A stretch of DNA of 64,000 bases from CAVZTX01 sp963778375 (GTDB lineage: Bacteria; Chloroflexota; Ktedonobacteria; Ktedonobacterales; Ktedonobacteraceae): the NCBI GenBank assembly GCA_963778375.1, contig CAVZTX010000010.1, forward strand, positions 62,001 to 126,000, written 5' to 3'. A program made the position numbers and the translations under genes. The number at the start of each line of letters is the position of its first letter. The stretch's first letter is position 1. This document shows positions 52,666-61,327 of the stretch, piece by piece. Under the pieces are notes generated by a model. It saw only the letters and a program-made list of their open reading frames with translations, searched no databases and was not told the origin of the DNA.

Positions 52666-54502
52666 ATGACGACGGAACACTATGATTTTGAGCGTTATTT
52701 AAATGTCCGCACAGCGTATGGTCCAAGCTTCTCACCCGATGGTCAACGGCTGAGTTTCCTCACCGACATCAGCGGTGTAGCCGAGGTTTGGAGCGTCTCC
52801 GTAGATATGCATGCGCATATTCCGGCATGGCCAGATCAGCTTACCTTTCGTAATGAGCGCGTTGCAGGCGCATCCTATTCACCTGTTGCCGATATACTGC
52901 TGGTTAGCGCGGATGTCGGTGGCAGCGAACGCACCCAACTGTACACACTTGCCGCTGATGGCTCATCCCTTACACCACTTACCTCTCAACCCGAAGTCAT
53001 TTATCAATTTGGCCACTGGTCCCCCGATGGAACTCGTATCGTATACAGCAGCAATGAACGCGACCCCCACTATTTTGATGTCTACGAACGCAACCTCCAG
53101 AGCGGCAAGACCAGACAACTACTCTCGCAGGACGGCACTAACTACGCCCTACGCTATTCTCCTGATGGCAAGCAGGTGCTCACCGCCCGTTATCAGTCGA
53201 ACATTAGCAACTCGTTGCAACTCATAGATACAACAACCGGTGAAGTTCGCGGCTTGACGCCTGAGATCAACGATGGACCTGCCATGCATGTCTTTCCTGC
53301 ATGGTCAGCCGATAAACGTGGACTTTATGTACTGAGCAATCGTGGCAGGCAATTCGTCTCACTGGCCTGGCTCGATCTTGCTACAACCGAACTCACCTAT
53401 TTACGCAATGCATCATGGGATACCGAATGGCTGGCACTCACCGAAGATAGTTCACGTCTGGCGCTCGTCACGAATATCGATGGCTATTCGCAGTTAGAAA
53501 TCTTTGACGTATCTGCAGGTTGGGAGGCCCGGCAAGCTTTGCCTGAGCCAACCTTGCCGAAAGGCGACCTGAGCGAAATTCACTGGTCAAAGGATGGTAA
53601 ACGCCTGGCATTCACACTCAATACTGCGAATGACGCGCCTGACATCTGGGTCTGGGACGTAGAAGAACGCCTACTCTGGCGTGCGACGCGCAGTTCACTT
53701 GGAGGCATTCCACGCGAGACATTTGTTGCGCCAACCCTCATCCACTATCCCACATTTGATGGTCAAGAAATACCCGCTTTCCTGTATCTACCCCAGGGTG
53801 ATCAATCCAAAGGACCTTCCCGTCGTAGTCTTCGTTCACGGTGGACCAGAGGGCCAATCTATCCCAACATTCAATCCTGTCATTCAGTATCTTGTCGGCC
53901 AGGGCTATGCTGTGCTTGCACCCAATGTGCGCGGCAGCACCGGCTACGGTTACGATTACCAGAGCCTTGATGATGTACGTCTGAGAATGGATTCCGTGAA
54001 AGACTTGCAATATGCCGCTCTCTGGCTCAAAGAAAGCGGCACCGCCGATCCACAGAGTATTGCAGTCATGGGAGGCAGCTACGGCGGTTTCATGGTGCTC
54101 TCGGCCCTCACCACATATCCCGATCTCTGGGCGGCCGGCGTCGATATCGTCGGCATCGCTAACTTTGTCACCTTCCTTGAAAATACAGGCCCCTGGAGGC
54201 GCAGGCTACGCGAAGCCGAATACGGAAGCCTGGAGCGCGACCGTGAATTTCTGGAGCAAATCTCACCAATTCGCTCCGTAGCTTGCATCACTGCCCCACT
54301 TTTCGTCGTCCACGGCGCAAATGATCCACGTGTCCCCGTGAACGAAGCAGAACAAATCGTAAGCGCCCTCCGTGCTCGCAACGTCCCCGTCGAATACATG
54401 CGCTTCGAAGACGAAGGCCACGGCCTGATCAAACGTGCCAACCGCCTCATCGCCTATCCCGCCATTGCCCGCTTCCTAGATAAATACGTACGCAAGTCGT
54501 AG
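52666..54502 (+). CDS. S9 prolyl oligopeptidase family peptidase, frameshifted
   Basis: About 612 residues after repair. The N-terminal beta-propeller (TolB/DPP-like blades such as SFSPDGQRLSFLTDIS and HWSPDGTRIVYSS) is followed by an S9 catalytic domain: Ser in GGSYGGFM, Asp in GANDPRVP and His in DEGHGL, plus VHGGPEGQ near the oxyanion hole. The frame breaks at 53809-53811: one extra A in CCAAAGG; dropping it gives QSKDLPVVVFVHGGPE. A cytosolic acylaminoacyl- or oligopeptidase. All catalytic parts are present, so the break is probably a sequence error. Confidence 0.85.
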
Positions 54503-54570
54503 GGACCCGATTTATCGCGTCCCCGTCGCCCGGTCGAGGTCCCAACGGGTACAGGGACGCGATCTGTCAT
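54499..54570 (+). repeat. GTAGGGACCCGATTTATCGC repeat region
   Basis: GTAGGGACCCGATTTATCGC at 54499-54518, with an inverted relative ACAGGGACGCGATCTGTC at 54551-54568. Then a CATCCTGAGCGAAGCGAAG unit like that near 32190. It separates two convergent genes. Confidence 0.6.
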
Positions 54571-54647
54571 CCTGAGCGAAGCGAAGTATCTGGTCCTCAG
54601 GAGCACTTCACGTATTCGTCTTTATTACCTTACCCCATTTGGAGCCT

Positions 54648-55868
54648 TCAGCCAATCACCCACATTGCTGACTGCCCCTCCGTTCCTTCACCCGGAATCC
54701 TAATAACCTGCCTACCATCCTCATCAACCTCAAATACATAATCCGTCATCACCGGTCGTCCAAGACTCACCCATCGTTGAAACGCCTGAAGGAGTCTCTC
54801 CCACGTTTGTATCGCTCCGCGCACCTGCACTTCCCATACACCGGCCTCCTCAGTCGTACGAAACAGCACAATCGTATCCGACTCCGTATCAAACAAATTG
54901 AGTGTGAAGGGCATATCTTCTTGCTTCGGGATCCACGTCAAGGAGGCATAGGGAAGTTCGCACGAGACGAGAAAAGCGAACTGCATATCCATAAGCAATG
55001 CCGGATCAAACACTGCCCGCGAGATTGAAAACTTTGCGATCACAGGACGACGGACATTCTGTGAGAACTGTGACCTGATATCACGCCCAGATGCTTGTCC
55101 AGGTTCACGCAATTGCAAGAAGTATGCCGGTGAAAGAAATTTACCGCGTGCCTCCCTCGTTGAACCAATCTTCTCCAATCGCAGGAGACCCATTGACGAG
55201 GCGCGATCTCTTCCCAGGTTCATGACCAGCACGCCGCCTTCCTTCAACTGATCAAGCCAGGGAAGTGGCACCTTATGATAGCTTCCTGTCGCAATAATGC
55301 GATCAAATGACGCACCGGGACTATAGCCACCCAATCCATTGCCCACATGCACCGTCGTTCCCTTGCCCACCACCGCATCAAGTTTCTCTTGCGCCGCATG
55401 CGCCAGCAAGGAATTTATTTCAACAGAAAATATCAGTTGTGGATCTTCCACAATATGAGCCAGTAGCGCAGCATTATAACCCGTTCCCGTTCCTATTTCC
55501 AATACACGCATTCCTGGCCGCAACTGCAACGCTTCCAGCATAAAAGCCATAATGTCAGGGGACGAACTCGAACTACTAGGCATACCAGCCTCGTCAAAGG
55601 CGGTTACCAGTGGCACATTAGCATAAATCCCTTCCAACCATCTCTCCACGTCCTCTCCTGAAGGGCGTTCAATCCGCCGCCATTGTTCCGTCTCTGTACC
55701 TGCTGGATTGTGAGCATAGTAGTAGTCAATAAATGCATGTCTGGGAATACTCATAAATGCATCTTCCACTATCAGAGAGGTTACCGCCCCCTCGCTTTTC
55801 AAAGAGGTAACTAAACGTTTATTATGCATTTCCGCCAGTTCATCGAACTTATGCTTATCAGATGCCAT
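54648..55868 (-). CDS. PCMT-like methyltransferase
   Basis: 406 residues. An N-terminal segment (FMSIPRHAFIDYYY-like region) precedes a SAM-binding Rossmann domain similar to protein-L-isoaspartate O-methyltransferase: MRVLEIGTGTGYNAALLAHI, VEINSLLAHAAQEKL, FDRIIATGSYHKVP and LKEGGVLVMNLG. A ~180-residue C-terminal extension is present, as in the multi-domain methyltransferases linked to peptide tailoring (FxLD type). No precursor peptide or tailoring cluster is nearby, so repair of isoaspartate is also possible. ATG 55868. Confidence 0.8.
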   Translation of the reverse strand: MASDKHKFDELAEMHNKRLVTSLKSEGAVTSLIVEDAFMSIPRHAFIDYYYAHNPAGTETEQWRRIERPSGEDVERWLEGIYANVPLVTAFDEAGMPSSSSSSPDIMAFMLEALQLRPGMRVLEIGTGTGYNAALLAHIVEDPQLIFSVEINSLLAHAAQEKLDAVVGKGTTVHVGNGLGGYSPGASFDRIIATGSYHKVPLPWLDQLKEGGVLVMNLGRDRASSMGLLRLEKIGSTREARGKFLSPAYFLQLREPGQASGRDIRSQFSQNVRRPVIAKFSISRAVFDPALLMDMQFAFLVSCELPYASLTWIPKQEDMPFTLNLFDTESDTIVLFRTTEEAGVWEVQVRGAIQTWERLLQAFQRWVSLGRPVMTDYVFEVDEDGRQVIRIPGEGTEGQSAMWVIG

Positions 55869-55993
55869 AGGTGCTTTGTCCTTTAAATTTGCATTCTATA
55901 CAAATTGAGCTGAATACGTGATTTTTCCATCTCCACATAGTATACTGAAAGCCAATTATAACAAATCACACCACACAAAGGAGTAGCAATACA

Positions 55994-56473
55994 ATGGCAG
56001 AGCCACGACAAGAATTTCCGATAGAGAAACAACTGCGAAAAGATATCCAGGACGCCCAACGCGCCCGTGACCAGATAAAACTCGACACTCTGCGTATGGC
56101 CTTAGGCGCAATTCACAACCTCGAAGTAGCACGCACCGACCGTAAAAACTCTGAATACGGCCAGCCCCTCACCGAAGGCGATACCCTACGCACCCTTGAG
56201 CAAGAAATCAAGAAACGCAGCCAGGCTATCCCCCTATACAAACAAGGTGGCCGCAACGATCTGGCCGAAAAAGAGCAGCGTGAAATGGAAATCCTACAAT
56301 CCTATACTCAGGGAGCCCAACTCAACGACAACGACCTCCGCGCTGTAGTCGCCCGCTTAGTTGATGAGCACGGAAAAGACTTCAAACGTATCATGCCCTT
56401 GGCGATCAAAGAAACGAAGGGCCGTGCTGACGGTGCCCATGTGCAAAAAATTGTGAGGGAGATGACACAGTAG
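55994..56473 (+). CDS. YqeY/GatB-tail family protein
   Basis: 159 residues matching YqeY: KQLRKDIQDAQRARDQIKLD, TLRMALGAIHN, EKEQREMEILQSY and the GRADGAHVQKIVRE end. The fold equals the tRNA-binding tail of amidotransferase GatB. Function not established; amidotransferase-like tRNA contact is presumed. AAAGGAG ribosome site. Its relation to the Asp/Asn synthetase gene 1.2 kb away may be chance. Confidence 0.92.
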   Translation: MAEPRQEFPIEKQLRKDIQDAQRARDQIKLDTLRMALGAIHNLEVARTDRKNSEYGQPLTEGDTLRTLEQEIKKRSQAIPLYKQGGRNDLAEKEQREMEILQSYTQGAQLNDNDLRAVVARLVDEHGKDFKRIMPLAIKETKGRADGAHVQKIVREMTQ

Positions 56474-56545
56474 GAAGCTACGAAACTTCTCTCATCGATA
56501 CACCGTGTAAACCAGCAGATGTGTCCATTCATCAGGAGAAAACCG

Positions 56546-57052
56546 GTGCAACGAATTGGGCGAGTATTTCATGGAAAACGAGCTATCCTTGTCGGAAGCA
56601 TTGTTTCTGTGGCAGTTATAGGCATTCTAACAGCTTTAGTGGCAGGCAATGTCTTCACCACCCATACCCCTGCCTCTCCCCAATCCACCAAATTGCTCCA
56701 GGTGAAAGTCACTGTCGCCACGACTGAAGTTGCAGCGAAGCACACTTCTCCCCGTCCTACAAACTTGATACCTGTACAAGTCACAGCCTATACACTCGAA
56801 GGTCCAATGGCGGATGGCAAATGGACGCATGTAGGAGCGTGTGCCGTTTCCACAGCTCAATTTCCTCTAGGGAGCATCATCTTCCTATATAACCCTGATG
56901 GCACGTTCAATCGACAATGTGTAGCGGAAGATACTGGCCCCGGTATTGGTAGCGGAGATATTGATCTGGCAATGCCTGGAGATCAAGCTGGTGCAATTCG
57001 TTGGGGAACACGCCACCTCTTAGCAAAAGTTGTGCGTAGGGGATGGGGCTAA
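56546..57052 (+). CDS. 3D-domain secreted protein
   Basis: About 168 residues: N-terminal signal-anchor (~14-36), Thr/Pro linker, then a 3D domain (VTAYTLEG, CVAEDTGPGIGSGDIDLAM) with the three conserved Asp residues of the MltA/resuscitation-factor-type double-psi barrel. Probably a cell-wall lytic or wall-binding enzyme. GTG 56546 with AGGAG at 56534-56538 preferred over ATG 56519, which has no ribosome site. Confidence 0.78.
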   Translation: MQRIGRVFHGKRAILVGSIVSVAVIGILTALVAGNVFTTHTPASPQSTKLLQVKVTVATTEVAAKHTSPRPTNLIPVQVTAYTLEGPMADGKWTHVGACAVSTAQFPLGSIIFLYNPDGTFNRQCVAEDTGPGIGSGDIDLAMPGDQAGAIRWGTRHLLAKVVRRGWG

Positions 57053-57125
57053 TCCTTGAAAATGTCGCGAGCATATCAAAGAAAGGTCTCAACCCAAGAA
57101 AATAGACGAGCAGAAGTACCTAAGC

Positions 57126-57452
57126 TTATCTCTTCTTAGCCTTTGGACTTTTCCTTTTTGGTCTCTTCCGCAAGCTCAACCCGTACCAGCGAGGCCGTTT
57201 CGCCCCATTTGACCGAAATCCCTGTTGAGTCAATTCAACGCGAAACTGACCCATCAAAGCAGGATACTCTTTCTGTCCCGTTGTTCGTGTCCAAAACGCT
57301 CGAAACTTCGGAAAAATCGCACTATCTTTAACAAACAAACTGCTGCCAGACACACACCATCGCTCGAGAAACCGACTGACAATCTCTGCGAAGTCTTCCT
57401 GTGAGTTAGCCGACTTCGTTTGCTCGTGCTTGCTCATGTATAAAGAAACCAA
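57126..57452 (-). CDS. Small basic protein, primase C-terminal-like
   Basis: 108 residues (ATG at 57437 or TTG at 57452). Middle part FVKDSAIFPKFRAFWTRTTG and RVELTQQGFRSNGAKRPRWY resemble the DNA-binding winged helix that ends phage/plasmid primase-helicases of the P4/D5 type. A very basic tail follows. As a stand-alone gene it may be a free DNA-binding domain or a relic. No phage genes nearby. Confidence 0.5.
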   Translation of the reverse strand: MVSLYMSKHEQTKSANSQEDFAEIVSRFLERWCVSGSSLFVKDSAIFPKFRAFWTRTTGQKEYPALMGQFRVELTQQGFRSNGAKRPRWYGLSLRKRPKRKSPKAKKR

Positions 57453-57638
57453 AATCCCCTCGTGGTTTCATAGTATGCGAACGAAGCGGGTCTCACTTCG
57501 CTACACAGGAAGTATAGACTGTCTTTGTGAACGGAATGTTAAGGGGATGTAAAGAGCGTTAATATTCGGGACGCATCACAATTACCTGTTGAATGTTATA
57601 TTCTCACATCTAGGCTACTACAGACACATTATCGGCCT

Positions 57639-58970
57639 TCACGGCGTAAGCCGCGTCAAATCGCGTGGAAACGTCGTCGCCAGCTTGACATTGGGAATGC
57701 CGGTGAGTTGCATGAGCAGCCGCTCAAGCCCGATGGCAAAGCCGCCATGTGGTGGCATACCATACTTGAAAGCCTCAAGGTATGACGCAAATGGCTCGAC
57801 GGGTAGGTGCGCCTTCTCAAGTGCTGCCAGGTAATCTTCATAGCGATGCAAGCGCTGTCCACCGGTGACCAGCTCGGTGCCCCGGAAGAGCAGGTCGAAG
57901 GAGTTTGTATACTCCAGTCGTCCTGGCTCAGGGTACGTATAAAATGGACGCTTGCGCGTTGGAAAGCCCGTGACGAACAGGAAATCGCTGCCGAATTCCT
58001 GCCGTGCCCACTCACCCAGCCAGCGTTCGTCCTGGGGCGACAGATCAGGCTCCCCTCGCACATCCACACCATAGCGCTGGAAGATGAGTTCTTGCGCGTC
58101 GGCAAAGTGGATATGCGGAATCTCGACCGGCACGGTCGGCACCTGGACACGTAGTAATTGCAGTTCAGCAGAGTAACCTTCGTTGAAGGTTTCTATGATG
58201 CCAGCTATCACGTCGCGCAAGAGAGCCATGATTGTAAAGTGGTTCTCGATGAAGCCCATCTCGGCGTCCAGGCTCACATACTCGTTGATGTGGCGTGTGG
58301 TATCGTGCGGCTCGGCTCGGAAAACCGGGCCGACCTCGAAGACGCGCTCAAAGACTCCCACCATAATCTGCTTGTAGAATTGCGGACTTTGTGCCAGGTA
58401 GGCTGATCGTCCGAAGTAGTCAAGCTTGAAGACATTTGCACCACTTTCGGTGGCAGCAGCAACAATTTTCGGCGTCGATATTTCTGTAAAATCGCAGGCT
58501 GTAAGCGTCGCGCGGAAGCCCGCCATAGCTCCTGCACCCAGTCGCAAAATGGCACGCCTTGCCGGATGACGGTTGGTCACGACGGCATGGTCGAGCAGCG
58601 TGGTGATGTTTGCTGTGAGCTTCGGCTTGTTCAACGGTACTACAGGTGCTTCTGTAACAGGTGTAATTACTTCTATGTGCAAGTTGTGCAACTCAATACC
58701 GCCTGGTGCCTGGGGCATGCTCACAACCTCTCCTTCGACGGCTACGACGCTTTCAACCCCAGCAGCAAAATCGCCACCATAGAGCGGGGCAAGTTCGTCC
58801 TCCGTCTCAGCCACCGCTTGTACGGTTCCCCAGCCATCACGAATAACGAGAAAGCTGACGCCACCCAACTGGCGCAGCGAATGTAGCCAACCGGCTACAC
58901 GAACGCGCTCACCTACATGTGAGCCGACCTCAACTGTACGAGTTCGTTTTAAAGCAAGGATACGTTTCAA
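57639..58970 (-). CDS. Aspartyl/asparaginyl-tRNA synthetase (archaeal-type AspS2)
   Basis: About 443 residues, class IIb synthetase: N-terminal OB-fold (GSHVGERVRVAGWLHSLRQL), motif 2 (FRAEPHDTTRHINEYVSLD) and motif 3 (GFAIGLERLLMQLTG), with YLAQSPQFYKQ. The short, archaeal-type AspRS is often non-discriminating and charges both tRNA-Asp and tRNA-Asn, which then needs GatCAB. TTG 58970 preferred (AAGGAG, spacing 7); a frame to 58997 is longer. The leader carries a T-box and an Asp/Asn-rich leader peptide, which fits dual charging. Confidence 0.9.
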   Translation of the reverse strand: MKRILALKRTRTVEVGSHVGERVRVAGWLHSLRQLGGVSFLVIRDGWGTVQAVAETEDELAPLYGGDFAAGVESVVAVEGEVVSMPQAPGGIELHNLHIEVITPVTEAPVVPLNKPKLTANITTLLDHAVVTNRHPARRAILRLGAGAMAGFRATLTACDFTEISTPKIVAAATESGANVFKLDYFGRSAYLAQSPQFYKQIMVGVFERVFEVGPVFRAEPHDTTRHINEYVSLDAEMGFIENHFTIMALLRDVIAGIIETFNEGYSAELQLLRVQVPTVPVEIPHIHFADAQELIFQRYGVDVRGEPDLSPQDERWLGEWARQEFGSDFLFVTGFPTRKRPFYTYPEPGRLEYTNSFDLLFRGTELVTGGQRLHRYEDYLAALEKAHLPVEPFASYLEAFKYGMPPHGGFAIGLERLLMQLTGIPNVKLATTFPRDLTRLTP

Positions 58971-59005
58971 AGCAAGGCTCCTTTCAAGTCTTGACAACTG
59001 CTAGC

Positions 59006-59050
59006 AGGCCCGCCATCTAAAAATGTGAGGAAGTGCATCCTGGCAGGCCT
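59006..59050 (-). other. Second hairpin in the synthetase leader
   Basis: AGGCCTGCC (59050-59042) can pair with GGCGGGCCT (59014-59006) with one wobble. It overlaps the loop of the attenuator and would enclose its 3' arm and T-run. Could be an alternative fold; too late in transcription to prevent the terminator by itself. Confidence 0.4.
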
Positions 59051-59083
59051 TTGCAGTCTCCTCGACTCTCAGATGCCTTCCTC
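59019..59083 (-). terminator. Attenuator overlapping leader peptide
   Basis: The arm GAGGAAGGCATC (59083-59072), which is also the last four codons of the leader peptide, pairs with GATGCACTTCCTC (59039-59027) with one bulged A (12 bp). ACA and five T residues follow (59023-59019). A Rho-independent terminator placed so that a ribosome stalled on the Asp/Asn codons would cover its 5' arm. Confidence 0.75.
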
Positions 59084-59119
59084 GCTATCGTTATCGTTAT
59101 TGTTGTCGTCGTCAGCCAT
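59069..59119 (-). CDS. Asp/Asn-rich leader peptide, 16 aa
   Basis: ATG 59119 to TGA 59071-59069 encodes MADDDNNNDNDSEEGI. Residues 3-11 are nine consecutive Asp (5) or Asn (4) codons. An AAGGAAAGGTGG ribosome site sits 3-10 bases upstream. It lies between a T-box terminator and a synthetase for Asp/Asn. Such composition is the hallmark of an attenuation leader: stalling when Asp- or Asn-tRNA is low would block the terminator arm encoded by its last codons and allow transcription of the synthetase gene. Confidence 0.75.
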   Translation of the reverse strand: MADDDNNNDNDSEEGI

Positions 59120-59161
59120 AAGCCACCTTTCCTTCCGGCGTGCACGCTATTTGTGCACAAT

Positions 59162-59470
59162 AAAAAGCCCTCATCCTATTTGGAGGACGAGGGCTTGATT
59201 TCTAAGCCTATCGTGGTGCCACCACCATTTGCCCCATACAAAAGAGGGGCCTCTACTGGTTCAACTCTTAATGAGTAAACCGTCGCGCTACAACGGGCGC
59301 GTCCCGAAGCCAGCTACTACGATCTGAATATCAGCGTTTCACTGGTTGGCTCAGGGGTGTCGTTTGGAAGGGTCAACGGCGGCGCTTCCAGCATACACGT
59401 CGCTCTCTGATCGTTGGTAGAATTCCCAATGTATCCCCATCACAGCCATTCTTGTTTCCTGAACTTATCA
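59162..59470 (-). promoter_or_regulatory. T-box riboswitch with terminator
   Basis: The conserved T-box core TGGCACCACGA lies at 59221-59211, followed by a terminator AAGCCCTCGTCC/GGATGAGGGCTT (59196-59165) and T5. Upstream a stem I candidate has TGGAAG/CTTCCA and GTGT/ACAC helices around an internal loop whose 3' side reads AACG, then AC (59366-59361). Hence specifier AAC (Asn) or overlapping GAC (Asp). Uncharged tRNA binding would favour the antiterminator. Upstream boundary and stem II/III are not resolved. Confidence 0.72.
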
Positions 59471-59508
59471 GGAATATACCATAGGAGACTGAGGAAGTCA
59501 ATAGCCAT

Positions 59509-59973
59509 TTGGCCCTCACGCCTCACCTGAAATCCCCTCATAATTCATTTCTCGGAGCACCCTCCACTGAGTCGAACGCCCATCTACCCACCGAAGTGCG
59601 GGACGAAGGATGGCAAAGGACGACGACAACGCCGGGCTGGCTGTTCTCGCGCTCCCTGGAGGCGACAGACTGGCCGGGGCTGAAAATCGTCCGCGATGAC
59701 TTGGTGGGCTTTGTGCGCGAACTGAAGCGCACTGACGGTCCCGAGTTGCGGACCCTGGGCAGCGTGTCGCTGGTCCGGCAACTGCTCGCGGCTGGCTTGG
59801 TGGACCGTCTCAAACTCGTCGTCTGCCCCCTGGTTCTGCCGCAAACAGGCATTGAGCCGACCTTTGAAGGGCTGCCAGACACCGGCTTCGACTTACTCTC
59901 ATCCAGGGTTCTTGATGGGCGCGTCCTCCTTCTAGAGTATCGGCCAACAGGGGCACCGCCATATAACCCTTAA
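59509..59973 (+). pseudogene. 5'-truncated RibD-C/dihydrofolate reductase family gene
   Basis: The last ~110 residues (WPGLKIVRDDLVGFVRELKR, LGSVSLVRQLLAAGLVDRLK, VVCPLVLP, then a YRPTGAPPY end) match the C-terminal two thirds of RibD-C/DHFR-like reductases. The N-terminal nucleotide-binding strand (VSLDG) is missing, replaced by unrelated residues. The stop lies inside the left inverted repeat of the IS element. Read as a remnant, truncated before or by the IS insertion. Confidence 0.6.
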
Positions 59974-60885
59974 AAGCTTAGTCGGAAACCTGAAGAGAAC
60001 GCAAGCGATCACAGTGCTGAAAACAGATGAGGGCACAAGCCAGATGTAAGAAGGCTTGTAGGTGAAATCCAGTTTCTCCCAACGCACCAATAAGCGCCGA
60101 GAGCAATTGATCCACGAGTGCAAGCGCTCCACTACCACCGCCGGGGCTGCTTGGTGGACTCCAAATTGCAGCTGGTCTCCGCTTCAGGCAGTGGTTTCAT
60201 CTGTGCTCGGTTGTGTTGGTTGGGACGAATATGCGGCAGATAGTGATATGCCCGCACCGTTTCATAGACGGCATCATAATCATAGCCTGCATCCAGGCAC
60301 AAATGCTGAGGGTGCTCCTGAGTGGGTGTCGGGCGCTCGATCATGATATTTTGCAAGGTGGCTTCGACCAACTTCATATCGTTGCGCTTAGCCCCAGCCA
60401 CGACCAGCGCCAGAGGCAAGCCTCGTCCATCACTTAACTGGCTGCGCTTCGTTCCCCGTTTGCCACGATTGGTGGGATTGGCACCGGTCGCGACTCCACC
60501 GAAAGGGGCTTTGGTCAGTACCCCATCCATGCTTTGCCATTCCCAGGCAATCCCTTCCAACTCATCATATTCCTGCAACCCTGCTTGCTAGATGCGCTCA
60601 AACACCCCTTGCTCTTCCCAGAGCCGAAAGCGATCATAGACGGTCGTGCTCGCTCCCAGTTCCCGTGGCAGGGCATTCCATTGGATGCCGGTGCGCAACA
60701 CGTACAGAATCGCCGACAACATCTGCCGATCACTCTGAGCGGGCCGTCCTCCTTTCGGGCGTTCTGGACGTTCCGGAATCAACGGACGTATTCGCTCAGT
60801 TCCCATGGCTTCGTTCGTTTCATGACCTGTTCCTCTGCTACGTTTTCCTTTCATTCTATCATAGGTTTCCGAATAAGCTTTAAGG
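59968..60885 (-). mobile_element. Decayed IS5-family-type insertion sequence
   Basis: 918 bp bounded by imperfect inverted repeats: CCTTAAAAGCTTAGTCGGAA (59968-59987, extending to 59991) and its partner ending GCTTTAAGG (60863-60885), about 20 of 23 matching. It carries a single broken IS5-like transposase on the minus strand. No clear target duplication seen. Its right end supplies the stop codon of the gene at 60880. Confidence 0.8.
59978..60823 (-). pseudogene. IS5-like transposase, multiply broken
   Basis: From ATG 60823 (MKRTKPWELSE), an early frame change leads to RIRPLIPERPERPKGGRPAQ and TGIQWNALPRELG. A TAG at 60588-60590 replaces an expected Trp after FERI. Then DDE-domain pieces (WQSMDGVLTKAP with the first Asp, LCLDAGYDYDAV with the second). 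A missing G before VVERLHSWINCSRRL and a further shift lead to FLHLACALICFQHC and a final TAA at 59980-59978. At least one stop and three shifts: dead. Confidence 0.82.
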
Positions 60886-61110
60886 AGTACTAACTTTGAG
60901 GGTTTCGGCAACGAGCTGAATCGCCTGGTCGGGGCCAACCAGGCGTTGTAGCTCTTCGTGGATTTGTCCGATGCGCTCCATTTTGGAGGAGATGAATTTG
61001 TGGCGAGATGTTCCCATAGCAAGACCGGTTAGCCCTCTTTGTGCAGCTTCATGCTGTTGTTTGATTTGCTCTAGCAGGCAGGCAACTTCACTTTTACAGG
61101 TGTCTTCCAT
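60880..61110 (-). CDS. Small helical protein, C-terminus altered by IS
   Basis: 76 residues, helical and Cys/Gln-containing: MEDTCKSEVACLLEQIKQQ, RGLTGLAMGTSRHKFISSKM, ERIGQIHEELQRLVG. I recall similar unnamed small proteins in Ktedonobacteria. The last residues KVSTP and the stop come from the IS end, so a few native residues are lost. Probably still made; function unknown. Confidence 0.55.
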   Translation of the reverse strand: MEDTCKSEVACLLEQIKQQHEAAQRGLTGLAMGTSRHKFISSKMERIGQIHEELQRLVGPDQAIQLVAETLKVSTP

Positions 61111-61327
61111 GACTCATTTCCCTCAATTCACCTATCGTCACGATAATAGCGGGCGATTATCTGCCCTTCTGAGAAATACCGTGTTCTTTGCGTCTGTGCC
61201 ACGTTCTATTTGGGACGTGCTAGATGATCCAGGTGCGCTTTTTTGACGTATCTATAGGTGAGATAGTTTTGGCTTTTTTTCACGTAGCTGTTAGTGCGTT
61301 CATGTGGTAAGAGTGAAGAAGTATATT

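Noticed and set aside
59033..59278. Plus-strand 81-codon frame
   Set aside because: Lies wholly antisense to the structured synthetase leader (T-box and leader peptide), which explains its sequence.
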